Numbered from the stretch's first letter, positions 1 to 9,409 are shown. The stretch: DNA of 53,504 bases from Candidatus Zixiibacteriota bacterium (GCA_026397505.1 JAPLUR010000058.1:1-53504), one strand, 5' to 3'. Notes: generated from the letters alone by a model not told the origin. Translations and numbers: made by a program.

Positions 1-714
1 CAGACCCAGGCCGAGATCAATCATCGTCCCCAGATTATCTCCCTCTCGGAATTCAAAACCTCCCGGACTCACCACCTCACCCGATAACTGCACAAAACTC
101 GAGGAATCGGTAATCAACGGGATAGCTATTTTATGTCCGCAATATAAATAAGGATCGGCTTCAAGATCGCCTACCCTTTGATACCGCAGAATATCCACAT
201 TATAGACCTTTCTCCCACCCATAAGCTTGATGTTGCGGCGTGAGGCTCCATCAATCAACCCCCCCGCTTTCTCAATTATCTCGGATACCCTCTGCGAAAC
301 AAAACCTTCATAAAGACCCGGTTTCTGAACCCCCTCAGATATAAGAACCTTGACCGGCCTTACTCCGATTAGAGTAACGGTGTAGGCAGTATCAGAGGTG
401 AAATGCCTAATAACACCCTTGAGTTTAAGGCGAGCCTCGGACAGAGTCAGATTGCCGACATCAACCCGCCCGATCGAGCTCATCAGGACAAATCCTTCGG
501 GTGTCACGATTACTTCAATTGGCGGCGTTGCGCCGCTCCAAAAATCAATCCGGAATCTATCCCCCGGCCCGACAACATATTGGTCGGGTTTCACCACGGT
601 GCTGAAAGAGGATTCCTGGGTCTGGGCCAGCCCGGCGGTATGGGAAATAAGACCGATAAGCAAAATTATTGCAACTCGGGGCAGAGTATCATTTAGTCCT
701 TTGTTTCCGCGCAA
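1..714 (-). CDS. Polysaccharide biosynthesis/export (Wza-like, SLBB) protein, C-terminus cut by window edge
   Basis: An open frame of 238 codons runs off the left end on the minus strand. It most likely starts at TTG 714-712, seven bases after a GGAGG. A hydrophobic signal segment (about residues 13-30, ending ...GLAQ) is followed by the Poly_export-type sequence VVGPGDRFRIDFW, then VTPEGFVLMSSIGRVDV and LTLSEARLKLK. SLBB-like stretches follow (VKVLISEGVQKPGLYEG and VQLSGEVVSPGGFEFREGD). Family members are periplasmic or outer-membrane components of capsule and exopolysaccharide export. The absence of a clear lipobox and the missing C-terminus leave the exact subtype open. It is divergent from the M16 operon. 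Confidence 0.8.
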   Translation of the reverse strand, partial: MRGNKGLNDTLPRVAIILLIGLISHTAGLAQTQESSFSTVVKPDQYVVGPGDRFRIDFWSGATPPIEVIVTPEGFVLMSSIGRVDVGNLTLSEARLKLKGVIRHFTSDTAYTVTLIGVRPVKVLISEGVQKPGLYEGFVSQRVSEIIEKAGGLIDGASRRNIKLMGGRKVYNVDILRYQRVGDLEADPYLYCGHKIAIPLITDSSSFVQLSGEVVSPGGFEFREGDNLGTMIDLGLGL

Positions 715-906
715 TGTCAATCCTCCAAAGAAGATAAAATCCTTTTGCCTCGCAAAAATAGACATATTTTATACAAAAATCCATTCCAAAAGTCAAGCCT
801 TGCCCTTTAAAGCAGGGCATCGGGTGCCCGGGGCCACGAGCTTTCGCATCATGGCGACAGCCTTTCTTTAATTGGCCTCAATTGGTCAACTTTTCCGTTC
901 CATTCC

Positions 907-935
907 TTGACCGGAGACATCGGATATGTTAGATT
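907..935 (+). promoter_or_regulatory. Possible sigma70-type promoter of the M16 peptidase operon
   Basis: TTGACC (907-912) is followed after 17 bases by TAGATT (930-935). It lies about 65 bases before the ATG at 1001 in the 286-base gap between two divergent genes. The match is partial. Nothing else coding is evident in 715-1000. Confidence 0.3.
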
Positions 936-1000
936 AGTCCTATGTTTTACTGCTCAGGTCGACAATACAACCCCCCCAAATCTTAGGAGTACATCAAATA

Positions 1001-2530
1001 ATGAAAGGCCTTTCAATACTGCTCCTCGGTTTTCTGCTTATTCTGACCACGGTCTCTCTGGCGCAGACCGGACAGATCCAGTTGGATGTCAAAAAGAAGA
1101 CCCTGTCGAATGGAATGAGAATACTCGTTCTGGAGAATCATGCCGCTCCCACTTTCTCGGCCATTATTCGTTTCAACACCGGTTCGGTCGATGAACATCC
1201 GGGAATCACCGGCAGCTCCCATCTCCTCGAGCATATGCTTTTTAAGGGAACTAAGATTATCGGCACAACCAATTATGAAGCGGAAGTGCCTATCATGGCC
1301 AAAATTGACTCTCTGGCGCATTTATTAAGAGCCGAACAGGTTAAACTGCTGAGTCCGCTCAATCCCCAGGATTCAGGCCGCCTGAAGGAACTGAAACAGG
1401 AAATGGCCAACCTCCAGGCAACCGAAAAAAAATATGTCGTCAAGGATGAACTCTGGGACACATATCTAAAAGAAGGCGGAACTTCCCTCAATGCCTCCAC
1501 CAGCAATGACGGCACCCAGTATTATGTTTCCCTTCCCAGGAATTGTTTGGAATTATGGGCTTTCTTTGAATCGGATAGATTGGCCAACCTGGTGCTCCGG
1601 GAATTTTACTCGGAAAGAGATGTGGTCATGGAGGAAAGACGTTTGACCACTGAAAACAGTCCCCGACGTTCTCTTGATGAGGCCCTGAGTGCTACTGTGT
1701 TCTGGGCTTCTCCATATTGCTGGTCGGTGGTCGGATGGATGAGCGACCTGCAGACAGTCATGCGTGAGGATGTCGAAGCCTATTTCAGATCGCACTACTC
1801 ACCGGCCAATGCCGTGGCCGTCATTGTCGGCGATGTCGATGCCAATCAGCTCTTCAAGATTTGCGATAAATACTTCAGTAAGATTCCCTCCCAGCCGGCG
1901 CCCCCTCCGGTGGTCACTCGTGATGCCCCGCAGAAAGGTGAGCGGCGGACGGAAATCGAATATGATGCCAACCCGATGGTTTATGTGGGATGGCCGATCC
2001 CTCAGATCGGACACCCGGATCTGCCGGCTCTGGAAGTGGCCGCCAACATCCTTTCGGATGGCCGCACCAGCCGATTTTATAAGAATATCAGAGAAAAGAA
2101 GTTGGGCTCGGCTTCCGCTTCCTCGGATGAGACACGCCTTCCCTCTGCATTTACCTGCACCATGACGCCGTTCGGTCAGCATACGACCGCCGAACTAGAA
2201 GAAGCGGTTTATGCCGAAATCGACCGGTTGAAAACCGAAAAGGTCTCCGAATGGGAACTCGAAAAAGTGCGCAACCAGAAAGATGCTTCCTTTATCCGCT
2301 CGCTGGAATCAAATCGAGGGCTGGCTTTCCGTATTTCATCAAGCGAGGCGATGACCGGCGACTGGCGCAATTTCCTCGATTACCGCGAGGCTCTTAAAAA
2401 GGTCACCGCCGATGATATCATTCGGGTAGTCGACAAGTACCTCACCAAAAAAAATCGTTCCGTGGCCTATATTGTCAAATCCACATCTAATTCGCCGGCA
2501 AAAAGAGCTGAAAAGGAGATCGGTAGATGA
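1001..2530 (+). CDS. Secreted M16 family zinc metallopeptidase (catalytic partner)
   Basis: A 509-residue insulinase-family peptidase. Residues 1-22 form a signal peptide ending in SLAQ. The inverted zinc motif HLLEH is at residues 74-78 (His74, Glu77, His78), and the downstream ERDVVMEE segment probably supplies the third zinc ligand. LNASTSNDGTQYYVSLP is the family's typical beta-strand region, and a second M16 domain lies around residues 260-480. The protein should act in the periplasm or outside the cell on peptides or misfolded proteins. An AGGAG precedes the ATG. The stop overlaps the start of the next M16 gene by four bases (ATGA), so the two products are probably made together and may pair. 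Confidence 0.9.
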   Translation: MKGLSILLLGFLLILTTVSLAQTGQIQLDVKKKTLSNGMRILVLENHAAPTFSAIIRFNTGSVDEHPGITGSSHLLEHMLFKGTKIIGTTNYEAEVPIMAKIDSLAHLLRAEQVKLLSPLNPQDSGRLKELKQEMANLQATEKKYVVKDELWDTYLKEGGTSLNASTSNDGTQYYVSLPRNCLELWAFFESDRLANLVLREFYSERDVVMEERRLTTENSPRRSLDEALSATVFWASPYCWSVVGWMSDLQTVMREDVEAYFRSHYSPANAVAVIVGDVDANQLFKICDKYFSKIPSQPAPPPVVTRDAPQKGERRTEIEYDANPMVYVGWPIPQIGHPDLPALEVAANILSDGRTSRFYKNIREKKLGSASASSDETRLPSAFTCTMTPFGQHTTAELEEAVYAEIDRLKTEKVSEWELEKVRNQKDASFIRSLESNRGLAFRISSSEAMTGDWRNFLDYREALKKVTADDIIRVVDKYLTKKNRSVAYIVKSTSNSPAKRAEKEIGR

Positions 2531-3981
2531 AGACGATAATATTTGCAATGACTCTGTTCCTGATATCCGCCGGCGTTGCTTTTGGCCAGACCGAAACCGC
2601 AAAATCCCCCGGCTCAAAAATAGTCGAAAGCCTGACCAAAGAGGAAATCAGCCTGACCATTCCCCGGGTCGGAGTGGATGTTGATCGGGTGGCGCTGGAT
2701 AATGGGTTGGTCATTTACCTTTACGAAAATCACAAGCTCCCTCTATTCAACATCCAGACTTTGATCCGCTGCGGTTCCGTCTATGATGCTTCCGAAAAAG
2801 ACGGCCTCTCCGACCTCGTCGGCACTGTCATGCGAACCGGCGGCACCAAAACCATTACCGGTGATTCGCTGAGCATGCTCATGGAATATATCGGCGGCAA
2901 TCTGGAGGCAAATATCGGCGGCGAGAAAGGCACCGTCTCTCTCAGCGTTCTCTCCAAAGATGCCGATCTGGGATTGAAACTGTTCGTAGACCTCCTTCGT
3001 AATCCTGCCTTCCCTCAGGATAAACTCGATCTGGCCAAAATTGATATCAAAAACAATATCAAGAGAAGGAACGACAGTCCCGGCTCCATCGTTAATCGGT
3101 ATTTCTACAATATGCTCTATGGTGATTATCCGAGCGGACGTGTGTTGGAATGGGCCTCGGTTAAGAATATTACCGCCCAGGAACTGGCTGATTATCACCG
3201 GCGGTTCTTTACTCCCAATAATATCATGATTGGGATATATGGTGACTTTAGCAAAACCGAGATTCTTGCCAAATTGAGAGCGCTGCTCGCCGATTGGCCG
3301 CAAGCCATTACCGCTCTCCCTGCGCCGCCGGAGGTGGAATTCAAATATCACCCTGGCGTATATCAAATTCGGAAAGATCTCAATCAGAGCAGTATCATGA
3401 TCGGGCAGCTCGGCATCAAAAGGAATAATCCCGACCGATACGCCGTAAGGTTGCTCAATTATATTCTGGGCGGCGGCTCGTTTACTTCCCGGATAACCTC
3501 GCGCGTTCGTTCCGATGAAGGGCTGGCTTATCATGCCAGTTCCAATTTCAATACCGATTCCCGTGATTATGGTGTTTTTGATGCTGAATGCCAGACCAAG
3601 AGCGCCTCAACCTACACAGCCACCAGCATCATCATGGAAGAAATCAATAACATACGTAATGATGGTGTAACTTCCGAGGAATTTGAGGGGGCGCGTAATG
3701 CTGTCATCAACAGCTCGGTCTTTCTCTTCGATACCCCCGGAAAGATTATCAATCGCCTGATGTCACTTGAATTTGACGGCCTTCCGCCTGATTTCTATAA
3801 TGATTATTTGAATGAATTCCGCCGGATCACTCTGGCCGATATCAAAAGCGTTGCTCAAAAATATCTCAAACCGAATCAGATGACCTTTGTCATTGTGGGC
3901 AATCCTGATGCTTTTGAGAAACCTCTCGATGAATTCGGGCCGGTGACCAATATCGAGTTGACCGAACCTGTTACGGAATGA
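2527..3981 (+). CDS. M16 family peptidase-like protein without zinc motif (non-catalytic partner)
   Basis: 484 residues with a signal peptide (residues 1-20, ending AFGQ). The fold is clearly M16: NGLVIYLYENHKLPLFNIQ aligns with the N-terminal strand, and GGGSFTSRITSRVRSDEGLAY with the C-terminal domain's conserved Arg region. Where the active enzyme has HxxEH, this protein reads DGLSDLVGT, so the zinc site is lost. In two-subunit M16 enzymes such as mitochondrial processing peptidase, one subunit is inactive and helps bind substrate. That role fits here because the gene is translationally coupled to the catalytic gene upstream. The operon ends at a strong terminator. Confidence 0.9.
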   Translation: MKTIIFAMTLFLISAGVAFGQTETAKSPGSKIVESLTKEEISLTIPRVGVDVDRVALDNGLVIYLYENHKLPLFNIQTLIRCGSVYDASEKDGLSDLVGTVMRTGGTKTITGDSLSMLMEYIGGNLEANIGGEKGTVSLSVLSKDADLGLKLFVDLLRNPAFPQDKLDLAKIDIKNNIKRRNDSPGSIVNRYFYNMLYGDYPSGRVLEWASVKNITAQELADYHRRFFTPNNIMIGIYGDFSKTEILAKLRALLADWPQAITALPAPPEVEFKYHPGVYQIRKDLNQSSIMIGQLGIKRNNPDRYAVRLLNYILGGGSFTSRITSRVRSDEGLAYHASSNFNTDSRDYGVFDAECQTKSASTYTATSIIMEEINNIRNDGVTSEEFEGARNAVINSSVFLFDTPGKIINRLMSLEFDGLPPDFYNDYLNEFRRITLADIKSVAQKYLKPNQMTFVIVGNPDAFEKPLDEFGPVTNIELTEPVTE

Positions 3982-3996
3982 AATTCTTTACTATGC

Positions 3997-4028
3997 AAGG
4001 CCTGCCATTCGGCAGGCCTTTATTTTTT
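3997..4028 (+). terminator. Rho-independent terminator of the M16 operon
   Basis: A perfect 10-bp stem (AAGGCCTGCC, 3997-4006, with GGCAGGCCTT, 4011-4020) and a 4-base loop ATTC are followed by TATTTTTT. It lies 15 bases after the second M16 gene and points rightward. The opposite side has no T run. Confidence 0.9.
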
Positions 4029-4030
4029 GG

Positions 4031-5038
4031 CTAATGGGATGAATCTATCTCTTTTTCCAGAAAATCGAGCAGGTTCTGGAAATCCTGAGGGAGTTTCGAT
4101 TCGAGAGAAATTGCCTTTCCGGTTACCGGATGAACAAAACGCAGACTCTTGGCATGAAGCGCCTGGCGCGGCATTATCTCCAGCGCCTCCAGAGCATTCT
4201 TTAGGTCAATCGAAAATATCCCCCGATGCCACTTTTGACGGCCCCCATATTCCGGGTCGCCAAATACCGGATGCCCCAGATGAGAAAGATGCACCCGTAT
4301 CTGATGCGTCCGCCCGGTAAGAAGATTTATCTCCAGCAGATCGTAAAGTCGGAAACGCTCGTGCCGCTGATATTCTGTCTGGGCTTCGCGTCCCTTGTGC
4401 CGTGTGACCGTCATTTTCCGGCGATCCTTGAACGAGCGCCCCACCGGCAAATCAATAATGCCTTTCTCTTCTTTCATGTGGCCGCAGATCAGCGCCCAAT
4501 AAGTTTTCTTGATTTCTCTTTTCTGAAGCGCTTGCTGGAGGGCCAGATGGATTTCATCATTCTTGGCGACCAGAATCAGGCCGCTGGTGTTTTTATCCAG
4601 CCGATGAACGATTCCGGGGCGGTCAAATCCGCCGATCGTGGAAAGATTCTGCGAATAGTTGAGCAAAGCATTGACCAGCGTCCCCTGAAAATTCCCCACC
4701 GCCGGATGTGTCACCATCCCGGCCGGCTTGTTTATGACCAGCAAGTGCTGATCCTCAAAAACAATCTCAAGAGGAATTTTTTCCGCGATAATATCGATCA
4801 CGGGAGCAGGCGGAATCATGATTACCACCTTCTCCCCGCCTTTAAGCACCTGGTGATGCAAAGCCACCCGCCCGTCAACCGTCACCAGCCCCGCCTTGAT
4901 TAATTTCTGGACTTTATTGCGGGTAATATTAAGAGCCGGGTTAAGGCCGATATAGCGGTCGATACGTTCCGGGGCTCCTCCCGCCGGGAAAGTAAAGGCC
5001 ATGGTTTCGTACTCGGGATTATTATCCTTATCACTCAT
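4031..5038 (-). CDS. rluD: RluA/RluD family 23S rRNA pseudouridine synthase
   Basis: About 335 residues. An S4-type RNA-binding domain (roughly residues 20-75, with RIDRYIG and KLIKAGLVTVDG) precedes the pseudouridine synthase domain. The catalytic motif HRLDKNTSG puts the nucleophilic Asp at about residue 148. LTGRTHQIRVHLSHLGHPVFGD is the conserved second motif. RluD-type enzymes modify helix 69 of 23S rRNA; which uridine this one modifies cannot be seen. The frame continues upstream to a TTG at 5098, but the S4 domain begins properly from the ATG at 5038. No good ribosome binding site decides it. It is the last gene of the leftward housekeeping run. Confidence 0.88.
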   Translation of the reverse strand: MSDKDNNPEYETMAFTFPAGGAPERIDRYIGLNPALNITRNKVQKLIKAGLVTVDGRVALHHQVLKGGEKVVIMIPPAPVIDIIAEKIPLEIVFEDQHLLVINKPAGMVTHPAVGNFQGTLVNALLNYSQNLSTIGGFDRPGIVHRLDKNTSGLILVAKNDEIHLALQQALQKREIKKTYWALICGHMKEEKGIIDLPVGRSFKDRRKMTVTRHKGREAQTEYQRHERFRLYDLLEINLLTGRTHQIRVHLSHLGHPVFGDPEYGGRQKWHRGIFSIDLKNALEALEIMPRQALHAKSLRFVHPVTGKAISLESKLPQDFQNLLDFLEKEIDSSH

Positions 5039-5110
5039 AAAAGACGATGCTCGGCATGGAATCCATCCAATCCCTATAAACTCCTGTGAGAGTGCCAAAT
5101 CAGACTGTTG

Positions 5111-5842
5111 TCAGGGTTTTTCCACCGTGATATGGACAATGTTGCCCAATTCTCGTACCGCCCGGTCGATACCGACCAGGGTCGCGCGGCAGACTACCGC
5201 ATACCCGACCGTAAACTCCTCGAACAATCCCAGATCCACCAGCGGACGGATATTTTTATAGTTGAGGCCGTTGCCGCAGTCAACCATGAGATTAAGCTTC
5301 GTCGCCAGCTGAGCCATTTTCTCCAACTTGTCCAATTCATCTTCGGCCGCCTCGATCGTTTCGGCGCTGGTGTATTTATAGGCATTCAATTCGATCGCGT
5401 CCACCTTGGCCCGTGCCGCCTCCTTCACCGCATCAATCTCCGGATCGATAAAATAGCAGATATTGATCCCCGAGGCTTTCAGGGCCGCTGCCGTCTCGGC
5501 ATAGAGGTCGCGATTGGCATCGAGATCGACGCCATTGTTAACCAAAAGATTCTCGCTGGTAAAAGGCATCAGGGTCACCATCCAGGGTTTGACTTCCACC
5601 GCTCTTTCTATGAGGTCATCGGTCGGCGCCATTTGCAGGGTGAGCTTGGTTTTGACCATCTCTTTTAAAAGATACAGGTCACGGTCGCGGATATGGCGGC
5701 GATCCTCCCGCAGATGACAACTGATTCCATCCGCCCCGGCCACCTCCGCCAGCACTGCCATCTGGGCCGGATCAGGTTCCTTGAGCCGCTTCAGCTCTCG
5801 CAGAGCAGCTACGTAGTCAACTTTAATGGATAATATGGACAT
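5111..5842 (-). CDS. pdxJ: PdxJ-family TIM-barrel protein with altered catalytic residues
   Basis: 243 residues, the normal PdxJ length. GADGISCHLREDRRHI is the family hallmark and keeps the His equivalent to E. coli His45. PdxJ condenses 1-deoxyxylulose 5-phosphate with aminoacetone phosphate to pyridoxine 5'-phosphate. Several active-site positions differ from the classical enzyme. The N-terminal NxDHxATLR reads KVDYVAALR. The LEMA Glu (E. coli Glu72) is Gln in LQMA. The GHGLNY His (E. coli His193) is Asn in GNGLNY. The VPEKR loop reads MPFTS, and the late phosphate-loop region reads VGYAVVCRA. It may be a divergent synthase or a paralog with another substrate. It sits between rsmA and rluD. 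Confidence 0.8.
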   Translation of the reverse strand: MSILSIKVDYVAALRELKRLKEPDPAQMAVLAEVAGADGISCHLREDRRHIRDRDLYLLKEMVKTKLTLQMAPTDDLIERAVEVKPWMVTLMPFTSENLLVNNGVDLDANRDLYAETAAALKASGINICYFIDPEIDAVKEAARAKVDAIELNAYKYTSAETIEAAEDELDKLEKMAQLATKLNLMVDCGNGLNYKNIRPLVDLGLFEEFTVGYAVVCRATLVGIDRAVRELGNIVHITVEKP

Positions 5843-5891
5843 ATACTCTTCCCGGGTTTTTGCCGGAATTTATAGTTTTTAAATATTTCCT

Positions 5892-6695
5892 TCAAGATAT
5901 ATTTACTGCCCGAATACGGTCGCCGATTTGGATGAATTCTTCAATGGTCACCTGTTCGGCGCGAACATTTTCAGCCAGCCCCATTTCCGACAAAATCTGC
6001 ACTATATCCGCTTTAACCGGACCGCCCATCCTGACCAGATTATTTGCCAGAAGCTTGCGCCGCTGCTGAAATGCCGCCCGGACCGTTCTCTCAAAGTAAT
6101 CCCAGTGCTCAACCCGGGGTTTATCTTGTCTGGGCTCAAAAAGAAGTGTCGCCGATACAATCTTGGGTGGCGGAAAAAACGACTTGGGCGATATGGTCAT
6201 TACTTTTCGAATTTCGAAATGGCACTGACTGAATATCGAAATCGGCGCCCACCCCTTTCCTCCCGGGCCCGCGGCAATCCTTTCCGCCAGCTCTCTCTGG
6301 GCCGTAATAACCGCCCGCCCGATAAGTTGATGATATTGCATCATCCAGCCAATCACCGGTGACGTTATATCATAAGGGATATTGCCGATTAATTTGAAAG
6401 CACCGTCATGATATTCTGAAGGGGAAACTTTCAGAAAATCCTGATTGACAATCAAGACATTTTCATATCCGGCGAATTTTCCCGAGAGACTCTCAATCAG
6501 ATCGCGGTCGATTTCAAAGGCCACAAGCCTCGCCCCCGTTGCGGCAATCAATTCGGTTAAGATTCCGCGACCGGGACCAATCTCGAAGACCACATCATTT
6601 TTATTGAGATCAAGAAAGCCAACTATTTTGACGGCAATATCCTGATCGGTCAGAAAATTCTGAGAGAATCTTTTCTGCGGTTTGCCAAAGGCCAT
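5892..6695 (-). CDS. rsmA: 16S rRNA (adenine1518/1519-N6)-dimethyltransferase RsmA (KsgA)
   Basis: 267 residues, normal for the family. RFSQNFL near the N-terminus is the KsgA signature. EIGPGRGILTE is the S-adenosylmethionine-binding motif I, and NIPYDITSPVI is the catalytic NIPY motif. A C-terminal helical domain is present (QQRRKLLANNL). It dimethylates two adenines at the 3' end of 16S rRNA during small-subunit assembly. It follows tatD by six bases in the same operon, the usual neighbour in many bacteria. Confidence 0.95.
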   Translation of the reverse strand: MAFGKPQKRFSQNFLTDQDIAVKIVGFLDLNKNDVVFEIGPGRGILTELIAATGARLVAFEIDRDLIESLSGKFAGYENVLIVNQDFLKVSPSEYHDGAFKLIGNIPYDITSPVIGWMMQYHQLIGRAVITAQRELAERIAAGPGGKGWAPISIFSQCHFEIRKVMTISPKSFFPPPKIVSATLLFEPRQDKPRVEHWDYFERTVRAAFQQRRKLLANNLVRMGGPVKADIVQILSEMGLAENVRAEQVTIEEFIQIGDRIRAVNIS

Positions 6696-6701
6696 GACAT
6701 T

Positions 6702-7478
6702 TCAGCCCTCAAAAGTCTCGGTCAGACGATACACCCGGCGGCTGTTGAGATCGGTGACTTCTTCCGCTTCCGTGACATCGATATCCCGCAGTTCCGCCAG
6801 TTTGTCGCGGACATATCGCAAATAGGACGGCCGGTTGGGTTTCCCACGAAACGGTACGGGCGTCAAATAAGGGCAGTCGGTTTCCATGAGAATATATTTC
6901 AGGGGAACCACTTTGGCCACTTCGGCCATCCGCGATCCCGGATAGGTAATTATTCCACCGACCGATATATGAAAGCCGAGATCAATCACCTCAAGAGCAT
7001 CGAATTGACTGCCCGGAAAACAATGGAAAACGCCGCCCGACAGGCGCGTCGCATACTCACGTATGATATTCAAGGTATCCGAATAAGAATCCCGGGTATG
7101 AATCACCACCGGAAGCTTATGTGCAACGGCGATCTCCAGCTGCTTTCGGAAAACCTCCCTCTGCACAGGGCGCGGCGAAAGGTCGCGGTAATAATCCAAG
7201 CCAATCTCGCCTATCGCCACAACTTTGGGTTTCTGCAGAAGTTTCAGAAGTTCACCTTCCAGCACGGCATTGTATGTCGTGGCATCATGAGGGTGCACTC
7301 CCACGGTGGCATGGATGCTTGCATATTTCTGCGCCATCTCCACCGAGGCGATTGATGACGGCAAATCGGCCCCGATATTAACCATCGTGTGCACGCCGGA
7401 AGAAACGGCATCATTGATAACTTCATCCAGACGCCCCCGATACTCCCGGCCGTCAAGATGACAATGCGAATCAAACAT
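6702..7478 (-). CDS. tatD: TatD family metal-dependent hydrolase (DNase)
   Basis: 258 residues. The metal-binding residues of the family are visible: FDSHCHLD at the start, GEIGLDYY, PVVIHTRDS, FHCFPG, and METDCPYLTPVPFRGKPN with the last Asp. TatD proteins are TIM-barrel 3'-5' deoxyribonucleases linked to DNA repair and quality control. The ATG shares one base with the metG stop (TAATG), so it is translationally coupled to metG. Confidence 0.93.
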   Translation of the reverse strand: MFDSHCHLDGREYRGRLDEVINDAVSSGVHTMVNIGADLPSSIASVEMAQKYASIHATVGVHPHDATTYNAVLEGELLKLLQKPKVVAIGEIGLDYYRDLSPRPVQREVFRKQLEIAVAHKLPVVIHTRDSYSDTLNIIREYATRLSGGVFHCFPGSQFDALEVIDLGFHISVGGIITYPGSRMAEVAKVVPLKYILMETDCPYLTPVPFRGKPNRPSYLRYVRDKLAELRDIDVTEAEEVTDLNSRRVYRLTETFEG

Positions 7479-9409
7479 TAGCTGATTGTGGCTCCGGGCG
7501 GAAGGTCACCTTCGGGCACAATCACAAACAGCTCTTTCCCCTTCTTGGCCGCCAGAAGCATCCCATTGGAATCAACCCCGCGGATTTTCGCCGGCTTGAG
7601 ATTCTTCACCACCACTACCTTCTTCCCCTTCATATCTTCCGGCTTATAGTGTTCCGCTATCCCGGCAACAATTTGCCGCCGTTCACCGCCGATATCAATT
7701 TGAAGTTTCAGAAGCTTATCCGATCCGGCCACCTTCTCGGCCTCAAGCACCTCCGCTACAACCATCTTAATCTTGGCGAATTCGGCAATATCAACCAGAT
7801 CCGCCGCCGCCAATTCCTCTTTGCCTGCCACAACCGGCTTCCGGCTCTCCTGTATCCTCGGAAACACCGATTCGTTTATCTTGATTGTCGATCCCGGTTG
7901 CAGATGATAAAATGTTCTGGCCAGAGCGACACTCAGACTCCTCTTGTCCAACCCGAACACCGCCAGAATCTCCTCTGCTTTATTCGGCATGACCGGATAG
8001 AGCAATATGGCCATGATTCGAATCACCTCCGAGCAGGCATAGAGAACCCCGCCCGCCTTATCCATCTCTCCGCTCTTGGCCAGTTTCCAGGGGGCGTTGG
8101 TATCAAAGAAACGGTTGGTCATCCGGACCAGGTTCATGATTTCATCAATGGCCGAGCCGATCTGAAAGTGATTTATGTATTGGAGCACTGATTCCGGAAG
8201 CGCCTCGGTTTTGGCAATCAACTCCTCCAATCCTTCGATATTCTCGCACGGCGCCGGAAGTTTCCCCCCGAAATGAGAGACAATCATCCGGGCTACCCGC
8301 GAAACCAGATTCCCCAGATCATTGGCCAGGTCGCTGTTGTACTTCGTGACCATCCGCGAAAGTTGAATATCGCCGTCCATCCCGAAAGGATACTGGGTAA
8401 GCAAAAGGTATCTGGTCGCATCGGAACCAAACCGGGCCACCAGATCATTAGGGTCGATCATATTCCCCAGCGATTTCGACATTTTCTGTCCATCGACCGT
8501 AAAAAACCCGTGCAGGAATATGGTCTTGGGGAGAGGCAATTTTGCCGCCAGAAGCATCGCCGGCCAGTAGAGACAGTGGAACTTGAGGATATCCTTGGCC
8601 ATAAGATGGATTGTTTCGGCCTCATACCACCACTTACGAAATTTCTTATCATCCTTGCCATAACCGATGGCGCTGATATAATTGGAAAGAGCATCGACCC
8701 AGACATAAGCCGCTTGTGATTTATCAAAAGGCAGCGGGATACCCCATTCCACTCGCTCCCGGGATAAAGAAAAATCGGCCAGATCCTGCCCCAAAAGCCC
8801 CAGCACTTCGCGGCGGCGCTCTTCGGGAAGAATCTCCAACTCATTCGATTCGATCAGCTTTTTCAATTTCCCCAGGAAAGCGGTCAGCCGGAAAAAGTAA
8901 TTTTTTTCCTTGAGAATTTCCGGCGCCCGTTTGTGGTCGGGGCAGAGACCGCCCACCAAATCCTTTTCCGTCAGGAATTTCTCGCATCCGATACAGTAAA
9001 TACCCTCATAGGTACCTTCATAGATAACCGCTTCGCCGTCATCAGTCCGGGCCTCTTTCAAAACCATGAGTAGTTTCTGTACCGCCTCCACGTGACGATC
9101 ATCAGTGGTCCGAATGAAGTCATCATACTCAATCGAAAGACTTTTCCAGGCATTCTTGAAATGCTGCACCACTTCATCGCAAAAGATCTGAGGTTCAACT
9201 CCGGCGGCCGCCGCCGCCTCGGCAATCTTGGACCCGTGCTCATCGGTTCCGGTCAGAAAAAAAGCTTCTCGGCCATTCAGTCTCTGATAACGGGTCAGAA
9301 GGTCGGCCGATATGGTGGTATAGGAATGCCCGATATGCGGGCGGTCATTCACATAATAGATAGGGGTAGTAACATAAAACGGTTTCTGCACTGAACACTC
9401 TCCGGTCAT
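7478..9409 (-). CDS. metG: Methionyl-tRNA synthetase with C-terminal tRNA-binding domain
   Basis: 643 residues. The class I signature HIGH (in NDRPHIGHSYTT) and KMSKSLGN are present. A zinc knuckle (CIGC ... CPDH) lies in the connective domain. The anticodon-binding helical domain follows. A Trbp111-like OB-fold ends the chain (about residues 540-640, with VVAEVLEAEKV and GIAEHYKPEDMKGK). It charges tRNA-Met. The start overlaps the stop of the PSP1 gene (ATGA). The order PSP1-metG-tatD-rsmA matches that of Bacillus-type genomes. Confidence 0.96.
   Translation of the reverse strand: MTGECSVQKPFYVTTPIYYVNDRPHIGHSYTTISADLLTRYQRLNGREAFFLTGTDEHGSKIAEAAAAAGVEPQIFCDEVVQHFKNAWKSLSIEYDDFIRTTDDRHVEAVQKLLMVLKEARTDDGEAVIYEGTYEGIYCIGCEKFLTEKDLVGGLCPDHKRAPEILKEKNYFFRLTAFLGKLKKLIESNELEILPEERRREVLGLLGQDLADFSLSRERVEWGIPLPFDKSQAAYVWVDALSNYISAIGYGKDDKKFRKWWYEAETIHLMAKDILKFHCLYWPAMLLAAKLPLPKTIFLHGFFTVDGQKMSKSLGNMIDPNDLVARFGSDATRYLLLTQYPFGMDGDIQLSRMVTKYNSDLANDLGNLVSRVARMIVSHFGGKLPAPCENIEGLEELIAKTEALPESVLQYINHFQIGSAIDEIMNLVRMTNRFFDTNAPWKLAKSGEMDKAGGVLYACSEVIRIMAILLYPVMPNKAEEILAVFGLDKRSLSVALARTFYHLQPGSTIKINESVFPRIQESRKPVVAGKEELAAADLVDIAEFAKIKMVVAEVLEAEKVAGSDKLLKLQIDIGGERRQIVAGIAEHYKPEDMKGKKVVVVKNLKPAKIRGVDSNGMLLAAKKGKELFVIVPEGDLPPGATIS

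Noticed and set aside
398-871. Open frame on the plus strand at the left end
   Set aside because: It runs antisense to the SLBB export gene, has no family features and is Arg/Ser/Pro-rich as shadow frames are.
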